The position numbers and the translations under genes were made by a program. From assembly GCA_028753945.1 (NCBI GenBank), contig JAPNXP010000007.1, forward strand, positions 3,906,001-3,970,000: 64,000 bases of DNA, written 5' to 3'. The DNA comes from Hexactinellida sp. DTS-2022 (Eukaryota > Porifera > Hexactinellida). How positions within the stretch are numbered: position 1 is the stretch's first letter; each line of letters begins with the position of its first letter. Positions 24,778-35,352 of the stretch are shown in pieces. The notes below the pieces were generated by a model. That model saw nothing but the letters and a program-made list of their open reading frames with translations. It had not been told where the DNA came from and did not search any database.

Positions 24778-25313
24778 ATAATACGTACGCAATACGCATA
24801 TTGCATATTAATCAATTTAGATATAATCCATGGTCCAATTACAATATCAATTTATTTGAAGCAGGATCAATTGAAAATATGAGACAAATCACTTAATGCA
24901 CACCTTCCCAATATATTTCCCATCAACAAAGCAACTATGCATGCTTTTAAAATGAATCTAAAGCGTTAAAGAGGCCTAAAATAGACCAATTTACAATGCG
25001 ATTTTTTGTGATTACGTCATCATGCGATAATGAGTAAGCATATTGGCAATCTGGTGAGACCAACGTGTCCGCATCGTTAATGTGCATATTCTATTTAAAT
25101 TTTGGAAGTTTTATCTCTGAGAGGGGGCGAATTATGTGCGATTAAGTGAATTTAAAGGGTTCTCGAGATGTGACAGTGACGTCATAACTTGTCGAGGTGA
25201 GAGAAATTTCGAGTGGAAACCTCAACTTGTTGGCGGGTGCCAAAAGTTACCCCTATATGCCAAAAATCATATTTGGAAACCGGAAACCTAATGCTTTATC
25301 AATTTTAAAATTG
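24778..25313 (-). repeat. Family F repeat, copy 3, inverted
   Basis: Reverse-orientation copy with the same landmarks (GTGATTACGTCATCATGCGA, CCAACGTGTCCGCATCG, TGACGTCATAACTTGTCGAG). The GC-rich tandem tail is lost: only a CACTAGCGT sequence remains at its outer end (24780). Its right border abuts the LINE. Confidence 0.75.
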
Positions 25314-28300
25314 GATTTATCCGCGCCTAACTGGCTGCCAGATGTCCCTGTTATTGTCTACGTGTTTGTGCTCTTTGTGATGTTACTGCTTCAGCGAGGA
25401 CTTTTCAACTCCGCGCTCCGCCACCGCTCTCTCAGCCCCCTTACGCCACCTTACGCCACCTAACTCCCTTCTACACTCTCCCTTTCCGACAGACTCATTC
25501 CGCCACTGCCTCCACACCCTTCTATACGCCACCCAACCCCGGAGGATTCCTGAGACGCCAGCCCCGCCCTTACAGATGGAAGCGTGCAGGCAGACGGAAG
25601 AAGAAACCTATTCCCGTCATCGTGACTGATGTATCTGAGCGTAAGCTTAATCGTGTTAATTCATTTTCTTATAGTGAACCTCATAACCTGGTCTGTATAC
25701 CTACTACCAACTGGCATCTTCCCACTATCCTGAATTTGAATTCTAGGAGCGTGGTGAATAAATTAGATGAAATTACCCACCTCATTGATTTCCACTGTGT
25801 CGATATAGCCGGTGTCACTGAGACATGGCTATCCGACACGGTTCCTCCATCCATCACTACAATCGATGGATACTCCTGTGAGAGGAGGGACAGAGTGGAA
25901 AAGAAAGGCGGCGGTGTGCTAGCCTACATTAGAGAAATATTCCGTATAACAGACTGGGTTATTTGGAGTGTAATGATGTTGAGTCTCTCTGGGTCTTGGT
26001 TAGGGACAAATGTATGCCCCGCCAATTCTCACATATTCTGATTGTCGTTATTTACGTTCCGCCCAATGCATGTGATTATACCACCATTAATCATATTGTG
26101 GCCGGCGTTGATGACACCCTTAGAAAACACCCTCACGCAGGCGTTATGCTAATCGGCGATTTTAACCAACTTAACGACACCCACCTGAGGAATTACCCGC
26201 TCAGGCAGGTAGTCCGACGGCCAACCCGCGGTAGGGCAGTACTTGACAAGATATTCACTAATATGAGTACCTTGTATTGTGAGCCAGTTGTACTCGCACC
26301 TACGTCTCATTCCGACCATAACACCGTCATCTCAGAACCAGCTTCCTCCTTTAAGTTTGAGAAGGGCAAAGTTATTGCCCTTGTCACGAGGGCGAATAGC
26401 CCGCGGGATAAGGAGTCTCTAACATATTGCCTTTCTAACTTCGACTGGACTCCATTATACCTTGAATCAACTTGCCAGTCGGGGTTTGAATTCTTTCAGA
26501 ACTCAATGATTTCTCTCATTAGGCAACACCTCCCTACCAAACAGGTTAGGCGCCATTCCACCGATAAACCTTGGGTTACTGATCACTTCCGCTACCTAAT
26601 CAATCGGCGGCAGTATGCATTTATGCTGGCAATATAACACTCTTCCGAAGCCTCCGTAATAGAGTAATTAGGGAGGCTAAAACCATCAGAGCCACATACT
26701 ACCATCAGAGGATCCAGTTACTCCGTAACTGTGATCCTCGTCGCTGGTGGAAGCATACCAAAGCCATTACGGGATTGGGTAAGACAACACATGAATTTGC
26801 CGCGATGGCAAATTCATTGTGCGATGGAAAGATGAGTTTGCTCGCTGAGGAGATCAACTCGTTTTTCGAATCAGTTTGTAGTGAATTGAACCTTCTTGAC
26901 ATGGGTACTCTGCCTACCAACTGCAGAGTCCCTGTGAAGTATATCATTAACACCGATACAGTTTTAAAGCTGCTAAATGCCATCAAAATCAACAAGGCTA
27001 TAGGACCTGATGATATACCTAATTGGATTCTCAGAGACCATGCCATTAATTTGGCACCTCCTATTTGTGCCATATTTAATGCGTCAATCAGAGAGGGGTA
27101 TGTTCCAGCACTCTGGAAATGTGCCACCGTTATCCCCATTTCTAAAGTTACCCCCGCTCGTAAGATAGAAGAAGATCTGAGACCTATCTCGCTCACTGCT
27201 GTGCTATCTAAGCAATTATAGAGCATTGTAGGTGGGTGGATATTTGATATCATAGTTGATAAGTTAGACGTGCGTCAATATGGAGGTATGAAGGGCTTGT
27301 CCACCACTCATGCTTTGGTTGACATGGTTCATAACTGGCTCGTCGCTGCCGATGAAAGGATGGCCTCTCACGTAGTCCTATTGGATTACCGAAAGGCTTT
27401 TGACCATGTTGACCACACAGTGCTGATCAACAAATGTAAGATGTACGAATTACCCGGATTCATCATCAGATGGATAGGGGCTTTCCTTTCCGACAGGTCC
27501 CAGAGGGTGAGACTAGGTCAGGAGCTCTCTGACTGGGTCCATCTGAAGGGATCTATACCACAGGGAACATGGCTTGGGCCGCTCCTCTTCGTAATCTTGA
27601 TTAATGACCTGACTCCTCCATGTGCTACTCACAAGTACATGGACGACACAACGTTAACGGTCAGGGTTGGGAGGGGGAGTGTTAGCTCAATGCAATCCAT
27701 CATGGACCTTACCACCTCATGGTCCTCTGCTAACAACATGGTTCCCAACATTAGAAAAACGAAAGACATGGTCATCTGTTTCCATAAACAACCAACCGCT
27801 ATCCCGCCTGTAACCATCCAGGGGATGGAGATAGAGCGAGTGTCTTCCTTTAAATTGTTAGGTGTCGTTATTAATGACAAGCTAACCTGGGCCGATAACA
27901 CCAACTATATATACTCCAAGGCCTCTAAACGCCTCTACCACCTAAGGCAACTTCGCAGGGCTGGGCTAGACAGCCTAGACCTGCTAATGTTCTACACAGC
28001 TGTAATAAGACCGGTTATTGAATATGCCTGCCCCGTTTGGCATAACTCTCTGACCGCAGCCGATTCCGCTAACCTCGAAAGTATTCAGAGGAGGTCGATG
28101 AAGATCATCGAACCGAATCTGACATACGAGTTGGCTTGCGCTAAATACAAATTAATTAAGACATCCGCTCGGAGGGAGAAATTAGCTAAAAGATTCTTCT
28201 CGACAATCTGTTTGAATTCAAGCAGATTGCATTACCTTCTACCGCAACCTATTAACACCAGGTACTCCCTCCGAAATAAGCGTAAACTGCCGCTCCCCAA

Positions 28301-28565
28301 AGTCAAGACTAACCGATTTAAAAATTCTTTGATCCCGTATGGGTTATTTAACTATCAATAAAACACCATTAACCCCTCGGTCTGAGTCTCCCCTTTAGAT
28401 CCGAAACACCTGGAGTTGAAGAAGACTAAGCGGAAGTTTCGGAGGTGCGATGAACTCGTTGTAGCAGTGTATTCGTGTTGTTTGTGTCATGTAACTTTTT
28501 GTTTTGTTTTGTTTTGTTATATTTTTATTTTTATTTATTTTTATTTTATTTATATATTTTTACGT
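25314..28565 (+). mobile_element. CR1/L2/jockey-like LINE
   Basis: A non-LTR retrotransposon copy antisense to the Roco gene. It has a GC-rich 5' segment, an endonuclease/reverse-transcriptase frame with four lesions (25500-28361) and an AT-rich TTTTATTT tail near 28490-28565. No separate ORF1 is seen, so the 5' end may be truncated at the junction with the F repeat. Codon use is more GC-rich than nearby elements. Confidence 0.88.
25500..28361 (+). pseudogene. LINE endonuclease/reverse transcriptase, broken
   Basis: An AP-type endonuclease comes first: NLNSRSVVNKLDEI, ITETWL-like VTETWLSD, KKGGGVLAYIR, then after a frameshift near 25950 VIYVPPN, LIGDFNQL and SHSDHN. A second frameshift is near 26633. 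The reverse transcriptase follows: IGPDDIPNWIL, DLRPISLT, then an in-frame TAG at 27219-27221, and FDHVDH, GSIPQGTWLGPLLF, and the catalytic KYMDDTTL at about 27630. The thumb and C-terminal part (SSFKLLGVVI, YACPVWH) run to a stop at 28359-28361. No ATG is evident for the first block: the frame is open upstream through a basic stretch (RPYRWKRAGRRKKK). With only two or three shifts and one stop, the copy is fairly young. Confidence 0.9.
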
Positions 28566-28640
28566 AAGAAACATTCCTATAAGTCGATTTCAAGAAGTTT
28601 AATTAAATATGCCCCAGGAGCCTTATGCACAAAAGTTATA

Positions 28641-28826
28641 CAGGTAAACCTCCGAAATGCGACACTTTTGGGAGCGGCGCTTGTGCAGGATATTCGGAGG
28701 TTGTCGCATTTCGGAGGTTGCCCCCACATGCATTATTTATACTGGAAATTCAATTGGGAGAATGGTTTTGTGCCGTATCTCGGAGGTTGTCGTATTTAAG
28801 AGGTGCCGCTTTTAGAGGTTTACCTG
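28641..28826. mobile_element. MITE with TA duplication (186 bp)
   Basis: Ends CAGGTAAACCTCCGAAATGC and ...TTTTAGAGGTTTACCTG between TA dinucleotides. The interior repeats TCGGAGGTTGTCG. Probably of the pogo/Tc1 group. Confidence 0.8.
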
Positions 28827-28839
28827 TATATGGAAATTC

Positions 28840-29885
28840 TAATAAAATATTGCAATTCTTAGAATTTTTCTAAGAATTGGCAAATTCATCGAATATTTCT
28901 AAGTCGTATCTACAAAAGTTCTGATAAAAATTCATAGAATTTTTCTTAGAATTGGCTCTAATTCTATGAAAATTTCAAAGAATTTGTAAAGACTTTGTTA
29001 AATTCTGAGAATTTTTTCTCAGTCCTTATTCACAAAAAGTTGTTTGATAATTTCTAAGATTTTTTGCCAATTCTTAGAAAAAATTAAGTGAGCTCGAGAG
29101 TTTTCTTAACTCAATATTTATTATTAGATCTCTCAAAATTTCAATCTCAACAGGCTTATACATTGGATACTTTAATAAATATAGGTGTACTAGTATGTTA
29201 AAGATTTCATACCAAGAGGTTGTGAGGAGTGAAATGCTCATATTGTACTGCACCTATCATATTCCTAGATGTAGATCAGATTTAGGTGACCTATATCGAA
29301 GGCACACATCTACTCCTTGATTCTACTGACGCTCTGAAACATAAAGTCGTCTTATTTGAAGGATTTTAAGTATATAAACATTGAGAACATGGTGAAAGAA
29401 TGAAATCTTCTGCAAGAACTTGACAAAGGAGGGTTGAGATTTCCCCATTAATCACCACATACGTATATTGTCCACATGGCCAGCAATCATCAATCTTCAT
29501 GGAAAAACTTCTGAGCAAAAAATAGATGTCGAGTGTGTATAATTAAAATTCTTTCATTCATCGATGCTCTTCTTGCTCAGAGCTGGTGGCTAACCAATAT
29601 TGACTAAATGACTCCTTACTATGACTTCCTATTCGTCAATAATATGTCGAACTCTAACTGAAGAGATAATTTGAGATTGTTACCATATATGGAAAAGGCG
29701 TGAAAACTGCAAACCCCACATTCCACAAATATTGAGATGATGCAGTATGATCAGGTTTAATATAGTCCGGACTGTGCTCAGAGATGTGGTCAAGAAAGTA
29801 GGCGGATTTGTTCGTGAACGGGGGGTTCCCAAACTGGGATCCTCGGTCCCCTTGGGGATCGGGAGCCACTTTTTGTAGGATCGCG
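28840..29885. other. No gene; AATTCTTAG-rich stretch
   Basis: 28850-29090 is dominated by short inverted repeats of AATTCTTAGAA and TTTCTAAGAATT, likely the remains of a snap-back MITE. A hAT-like end (GGGTTCCCAAACTGGGATCC) is near 29820-29842 without a partner. No coding sequence recognised. Confidence 0.45.
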
Positions 29886-29890
29886 AGATA

Positions 29891-30507
29891 TACTAAGCGA
29901 CCTAAAGTATTTGAACATCTATAATTTTATACCAGACACAATGTATTTCTTGTAGCGTACTAACGGCTGTTTAACTTACTCTGAAATGACTTTAAATATA
30001 TTGTTATAAAACTAATTTCATAACATTGTGATTTTTGGTCATTTTATACTAATATTTATGAAGTGTAATAAGTGTCCCTGTCAAGTGCCGCTTTTGACAC
30101 AAGTGGCACAAATTGGAATGTGGATATATCTCAGTGGAAATAATCCTAATTATTAGAAATTACAACAAGGAGTTATTCGACCATGTGGTATTCAAATCTT
30201 AATTCAGAATTCGAATATTCTAATTGCCCCATATTTTTTAGAAAATATATATTTGAATAGCTCATTATATAGTTAATGAGTTTAACACCCCCATAAAATT
30301 TAAATTAAAAAATGAGGTTATTTTGTTTTAGTTAACATTTAGTTTTATGCAAACAGCCATGTTGAAGCTTCTACAAATGTTAGTGAGATATTTTGTAAAT
30401 TTTTATTAATAGTAATCTTTTCTTGTGAGCAAAATGTTAATAATACAGGTATGACACATAGTAAAAACATAGTTTTGCTCTTTTTCTGTCATTATTCAAA
30501 TACTAGC
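29891..30507. mobile_element. Tc1/mariner-like MITE, copy 3 (diverged)
   Basis: The left end TACTAAGCGACCTAAAGTAT and a right end containing ATTCAAATACTAGC match the family of 3236-3798 and 37070-37588. Shared interior: CACAAGTGGCAC and a GTTATTCGACCATGTGGTAT-like segment. The boundaries are approximate. Confidence 0.6.
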
Positions 30508-30717
30508 TTAGCAAATCTTTGTAAACAAATTCATGGGGGAGCGAAAGATGTTCCCAAATTACAATGTGGAGCAATATGAAAACTTTTCTGGAATTTACAT
30601 TATAAGTGTTCGTCGGTTATTAGTGTATACAGAGATAAATGCGTCCGGATTTGAGCATTTCCAATTCTGGAAACCATAATACGTATTTGTATATTAAATA
30701 CATTGGTGTCTTAGTGT

Positions 30718-30969
30718 CTACGAAGTATAGGTGGTAAAGTTGGGATAGACAGGGACGGCGCGGCAAAAGCGAACAAGAATCAGCAGGAGTAGAGAGAAAG
30801 CTGATAGATGTTTAGTAGCTGCATTCAAAGTTGGCTTTGCAAATATGTCAATTATGTAGTCCCCGATGCAGCGTCCGAAGCCGGGCACATAGAGCAGTGG
30901 TTGTACTACTGGCCTGAGACTGAATTGAGGGATGACTTTCCGTAACACCAGGAACTTCTTTAAAATAGG
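30718..30969 (-). other. Unrecognised open frame, Roco-sense
   Basis: A minus-strand open frame of about 80 codons, clearly richer in G+C than its surroundings. It reads VLRKVIPQFSLRPVV, LLYVPGFGRCIGDYI, then a hydrophobic run AFSLLLLILVRF, ending at a stop at 30718. Just upstream in gene sense is TATTTTAAAG, which could pass for a splice acceptor, but the snap-back MITE starts there too. I do not recognise the family. It may be a captured gene fragment, part of a transposon, or chance. Confidence 0.25.
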
Positions 30970-31724
30970 GACTGTATACTTCGTTTTACGGTAAATTCAC
31001 GTAGGCCGAAAACAGTATTGTGTACTTATTGATATTCCGTAATCCGAAAATGCTAAACACAGGAAATGTATTATTGTCGTATAGGAAGTCATTTTTGGGA
31101 GTCCAAAGGTCATATTGGTTTATTGAATATATTTGTGGAATGTAAGTTATGCGATGTTCACACCTTTCTATATATGGTAATATTGTTGAAATCTCGAGAT
31201 CAGTTAACTTTATGCATATGAAATATATTATTGGCGGGGAAAATAGGAAGTCATATTTAGGGACTCAGTAGATCACATTGATTTACCTAAGGCGTTTCAC
31301 TTAGCCTATATTATTATTTTGGCACTCTCTACAGGAAGATTGCCGACCCTTGTTTTGTAGTTTAGCTTCTTACCCCTCAGATATCTGTAATTATGTAATT
31401 ATAATTATAATTTCCCATTCGCCAATAATAAATTTCATATGCACAAAGTTAATAGATCTCGAGATTTTAATAATATTACTATATATGGATTAGTGTGAAC
31501 ATCGCATAACTTAAATTCCACAAATATTTTCGATAAACCAAAATGACCGTTGGACTCCCAAAAGATTATTTCCCTATAAGACAATAATACACTTCCAGCG
31601 TCTAGCATTAGCGCAGTGATTCCCAAACTTGGGGTCGCGACCCCCAAGGGGGTCAATGAACAACTAAGCGGGGGGTCGCCAGTGCCGTAGCTGGGAATAG
31701 AGTTTACCTGGGATATACTTGGGG

Positions 31725-32110
31725 AGACTGTATATTTTGATCAGAAATGATGTAGAATTTTGATCAGAAATTTGATGTAGAACTTTGATCAGAAAAGTAT
31801 AATTTTGATCAGAAATTCGATATGGAATTTTGATCAGAAAATTCATGTAGAATTTTGATCAGAAGAGTATAGAACTTTGATCAGAAATAAAGAATTTTGA
31901 TCAGAATAGCTCATTTCTGATCAAATTTCTACCGACTCGCTAATTTTGATCAGAAAAGTAGAACTTTGATCAGAAATAACGAACTATGATCAGAAAAGTA
32001 GAATAAAACTTTGATTAGATATTGAAGTAGAATTTGATCAGAAAAGTAGAACTTTGATCAGAAAAGTATAATTTTGATCAGAGAACGTGGAACTTTGATC
32101 CGAAAAGATC
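31725..32110 (+). repeat. TTTTGATCAGAAA array, left arm
   Basis: About 22 degenerate units built on TTTTGATCAGAAA separated by 5-15 variable bases (GTAGAA, TGATGTAGAA and similar). The order of spacer variants is mirrored in the right arm, so the two arms are copies of each other and not independent expansions. No Roco or transposon coding overlaps it. Confidence 0.85.
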
Positions 32111-32266
32111 ATTAGGAGATACAATGGTAGATTTTCGACACCCGATAACCCCCAATTAGTATCGCGTTTTTGAACAGTACAAATTATTCTAAGAAGGACG
32201 TGGAAGCTCAGAATTTCTAAATTCGAAAATTTCAATTAGATATCAATAGTTTAAAATCGATTATAA

Positions 32267-32645
32267 TTATCGGTCTAACAAATTTGATTAAAAGTCTACC
32301 AAATTCGTTATACCTCTAACAAAATTTTTAAAATGTCTAACATATTTTCCATAACCAAAATTACTAATAAGTCTAACAAAATCACTGAAAAGTCTAACAA
32401 AATTACTGCAAAGTCTGACAAAATAACTGAAAATACTTTTAATTAATTGTAGGATTAGGTTAATTAAAGCAGTTAGCTGTATCAGTAATTTTGTACTTTC
32501 TACTAATTTTGTTAGACCCCTCATTGGTTTTGATAAACTTTCTAGTAATTTTGGTAATGGCAAATCTGTTAGACGTTTCATAACTTTTGTTAGAGGTATA
32601 ACGAATTTTGATAGACTTTTAACTAAATTTGTTAGACCGATAATA
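32267..32645. mobile_element. Snap-back MITE (GTCTAACAAA repeats)
   Basis: Inverted arms start TTATCGGTCTAACAAATTTG and end with the complement. Each arm repeats GTCTAACAAAAT-type units. The apex is near 32460. About 380 bp, non-coding. Confidence 0.8.
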
Positions 32646-33054
32646 AGGACCCGTTTAAAATAACTTAATAGTGAAACCATACTAGTCTTCTAAGTTCTAG
32701 CTATTTACTCTATTTGGCGCAAGTTCTATTATAGTGCAAGTTTAACTCTACTACATTAGTACAAGTACATATGACACACAGAATTTGCGATTTCGATTTA
32801 ATTCTTTTTTTCTATAGATTTTCAAATATAATCACTCGATTTTATCAGAATTTGGCATTATATAGTTAGTAAGTCTATAACTTTGCATTACAGTTGAAAA
32901 TCGACACGGCATTTGTACTTGTTCAACTGATAAGGATCATTTTTGAGGGATAGTTTTTTTCTCTACGACTTATACTTTTTGAGATACACATAAGAATACA
33001 AAGGTCACTCTCAGGAAATCTTGCGGAATGTTCTTTTGTACAAAATAACGGCGA

Positions 33055-33262
33055 CTTTGACCTTTAGTGACGTCAAAAAGGTCAAAGAAATGTTCGAATC
33101 AAATTTTTCTTTCGGTATTGGATAGATAGTATATCAAAGTATAGTTTGGAGTGCTTAAACAATAACCCATCATTTTTTAGGATTTACCAATAATTGAGTA
33201 TCCTATCCCCTTATTTGCACAATCCCCCTTTCTTTGACCTTTAGTGACGTCAAAAAGGTCAA
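33055..33262. repeat. Duplicated TGACGTCA-centred palindrome
   Basis: The motif TTTGACCTTTAGTGACGTCA, followed by AAAAGGTCAAA, occurs at about 33055-33085 and 33232-33262, within an imperfect direct repeat of about 177 bp (CAAATTTTTCTTTCGG-type sequence also repeats). Each copy is nearly palindromic. Confidence 0.75.
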
Positions 33263-33422
33263 AATAGTGACAAATTTCCAATTTTTCTTTCGGAATCGGA
33301 AACCTAGCATGTCAGAGTATATTTGGAAATGCTAATAGAGGAAATATGATATTTAGTTATATTTGTATAAATGTACCATTGTATCTCCATAAGTGCTAAT
33401 AATCTCATTATATCAAAGGCCT

Positions 33423-33474
33423 TTAAGTAATCCATGGTTCGGAGTAGTAGTAAGGCCTTATATAACGAAGGTCA
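33423..33474. repeat. Solitary P-element terminus
   Basis: TAATCCATGGTTCG followed by AAGGCCTTATATAACGAAGG and TCACG matches the right termini of P elements A and C. No partner terminus or transposase was found in this block. Confidence 0.6.
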
Positions 33475-33559
33475 CGCTCAGGTAAACTCACACCTTTTAA
33501 ACTGGAAGTCTCATAGATGTCTCTTGTATTTTTATATAATGAGCAGAATAAGAATAATT

Positions 33560-34147
33560 CTACTTTTCTGATCAAAGTTGGATAGTTCTGATCAAAGTTT
33601 ATTCTGATCAAAAATTGGAGATAACTTTCTGATCACAGTTCTACCATTCTAATCAAAATTGGAGATAATTTTCTGATCACAGTTCTACTTTTCTGATCAA
33701 AGTTCTACTATTCTGATCAAAATTGGAGATAATTTTCTGATCACAATTCTACTTTTCTGATCACAATTCTACTTTTCTGATCACAGTTCCACTTTTCTGA
33801 TCACAGTTCCACTTTTCTGATCATAATTTTACTTTTCTGATCAAAGTTCTACTTTTCTGATCAAATTCTACTTCAATATCTAATCAAAGTTTTATTCTAC
33901 TTTTCTGATCATAGTTCGTTATTTCTGATCAAAGTTCTACTTTTCTGATCAAAATTAGCGAGTCGGTAGAAATTTGATCAGAAATGAGCTATTCTGATCA
34001 AAGTTCTACTCTTCTGATCAAAATTCTACATGAATTTTCTGATCAAAATTCCATATCGAATTTCTGATCAAAATTCTACTTTTCTGATCAAAGTTCTACA
34101 TCAAATTTCTGATCAAAATTCTACATCATTTCTGATCAAAATATACA
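33560..34147 (-). repeat. TTTCTGATCAAAA array, right arm
   Basis: The complement of the left array, longer (about 35 units) because of a local expansion of TTCTACTTTTCTGATCAC-type units near 33590-33840. From 33840 to 34147 the spacer order matches the left arm in reverse almost base for base. Confidence 0.85.
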
Positions 34148-35003
34148 GTCTCATACTTGGGGCTTACATACAAAGTTACTTACTAATGTCATATGGGTTC
34201 AAGGGTTGTAGCAACTTCTGAATGATTGTACCGTCTGTGATTCTAATAACATTTCAAATGGACTTGACTATATGTTCTGCGTTAATTAAGTATTTTACAC
34301 TTGTTTTACACTCAATTGTCTCAACTTTTAAAAGGTTTACCACAGTTGTCTCATCATGAGAGGATCCAGAATTTTTTTAATTCCATAGCGGAGGAACCTA
34401 TTTGGAGCTGGATTATGTTCGCTGGGAAATCGTCGAAAATTTAACATTATTAACACCGAATTATGCTAATGAGAGTAAAATAATTTCGGCGTTCTTAGTC
34501 GAACATGCCCACTGATCTCAAGTTTTTATCCCATAATTCCCATTACATTGTGGTCTTTGTACAGCGAGACCTCGTATTCAGAACCTTTTGGTCTCTCAAC
34601 TAGTCAGGTTAATCGAGGTAGCACTAATTTAAATATATTAGTATTGAGAATGATGGTCGGCACTGGTAAATTTGGGTGCGACATTACCGTATATAGAATT
34701 ACATTAGTGGGCATTATGGTTTTCACAAATATTTTTGGTGCAACTTGTTCCCCAAGTGCCGCACCCTGGAAACTGCACTAGATGGGCTCTACACTGATTG
34801 TGACACCCGGAGCCTGGCCACGCAGGGCCATGGCTAAGCCACTGGGGTCTGAATTTAAAGTGTGGTGATAAGTATTATGAATGGACAAGGTGAAAAGAAG
34901 AAATATATCAAACTATCTCGTGTTAACTGAATAAAAATAAGTATAATATAATGAATGGTGTAAGGTATCAAATATAGTTATATTTAGAGATATCTTATAC
35001 TGT

Positions 35004-35160
35004 ATGTAGACCGTCTGTTTCTAGATCAGATTTTCTTAGATATACATTAGTATTACCCATAAAAAGCAGGGCAAGTGGTCTACAGAATTTATAGACGGTC
35101 TACAAATTCTGGCTTAGTGTATGGGCTTTTATAGACAGTCTAGAAATAGACCGTCTACAT
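35004..35160. repeat. Hairpin with TAGACCGTCT motifs
   Basis: ATGTAGACCGTCTGTTTCTAGA pairs with the segment ending TAGAAATAGACCGTCTACAT, with two inner copies (GTGGTCTACAGAATTTATAG and TAGACGGTCTACAAATTC). Likely a tiny snap-back element. Confidence 0.65.
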
Positions 35161-35352
35161 ATAAGGATGCTCTTATATTTATTAGATAAGGGGTTCGCGA
35201 GTTTGTTGGAGAAGTAAAGTGGGTCGCGAAGTAGTTAAGTTTGGGAACCACGCATTAGCGGATTACGGGATATCAAAAAGTACACAGTACTGTTATCGAT
35301 CCACGTTAATTTACCATAAAACGAAATTTACAGTCCCTATATTAAAGTAGTG

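Larger units (their letters stand above)
31614..35252. mobile_element. hAT element carrying a giant foldback
   Basis: Ends CAGTGATTCCCAAACTTGGG and ...AAGTTTGGGAACCACG are flanked by the perfect 8-bp duplication CATTAGCG (31606-31613, 35253-35260). It is 3,639 bp with no transposase gene. The interior is made of inverted arrays of TGATCAGAAA-type units (31725-32110 and 33560-34147), a snap-back MITE (32267-32645), a duplicated palindrome (33055-33262), a solitary P-type terminus (33423-33474) and a short hairpin (35004-35160). Confidence 0.88.
30955..35345. mobile_element. Snap-back MITE interrupted by a hAT element
   Basis: Long inverted arms: the left (30955-31245) begins near ATAGGGACTGTATACTTCG. 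The right arm is split into 31425-31613 and 35253-35345, the latter being the complement of ATAGGGACTGTAAATTTCG. Arms share landmarks GCGATGTTCACAC, AAATCTCGAGATC and TTTATTATTGGCG. Removing the hAT (31614-35252) and one TSD rejoins the right arm. The intact element would be about 750 bp. Confidence 0.85.

Noticed and set aside
26705..27253. 182-codon minus-strand open frame
   Set aside because: Antisense shadow of the LINE reverse transcriptase.
32288..32680. 130-codon minus-strand open frame
   Set aside because: It lies wholly over the snap-back MITE 32267-32645; the apparent repeats in the protein are the GTCTAACAAA units.
31725..34147. Regularly spaced TGATCAGAAA units, CRISPR-like at first sight
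   Set aside because: Spacers are short, variable in length and mirrored between two inverted arms inside a eukaryotic transposon; no cas genes and not prokaryotic DNA.
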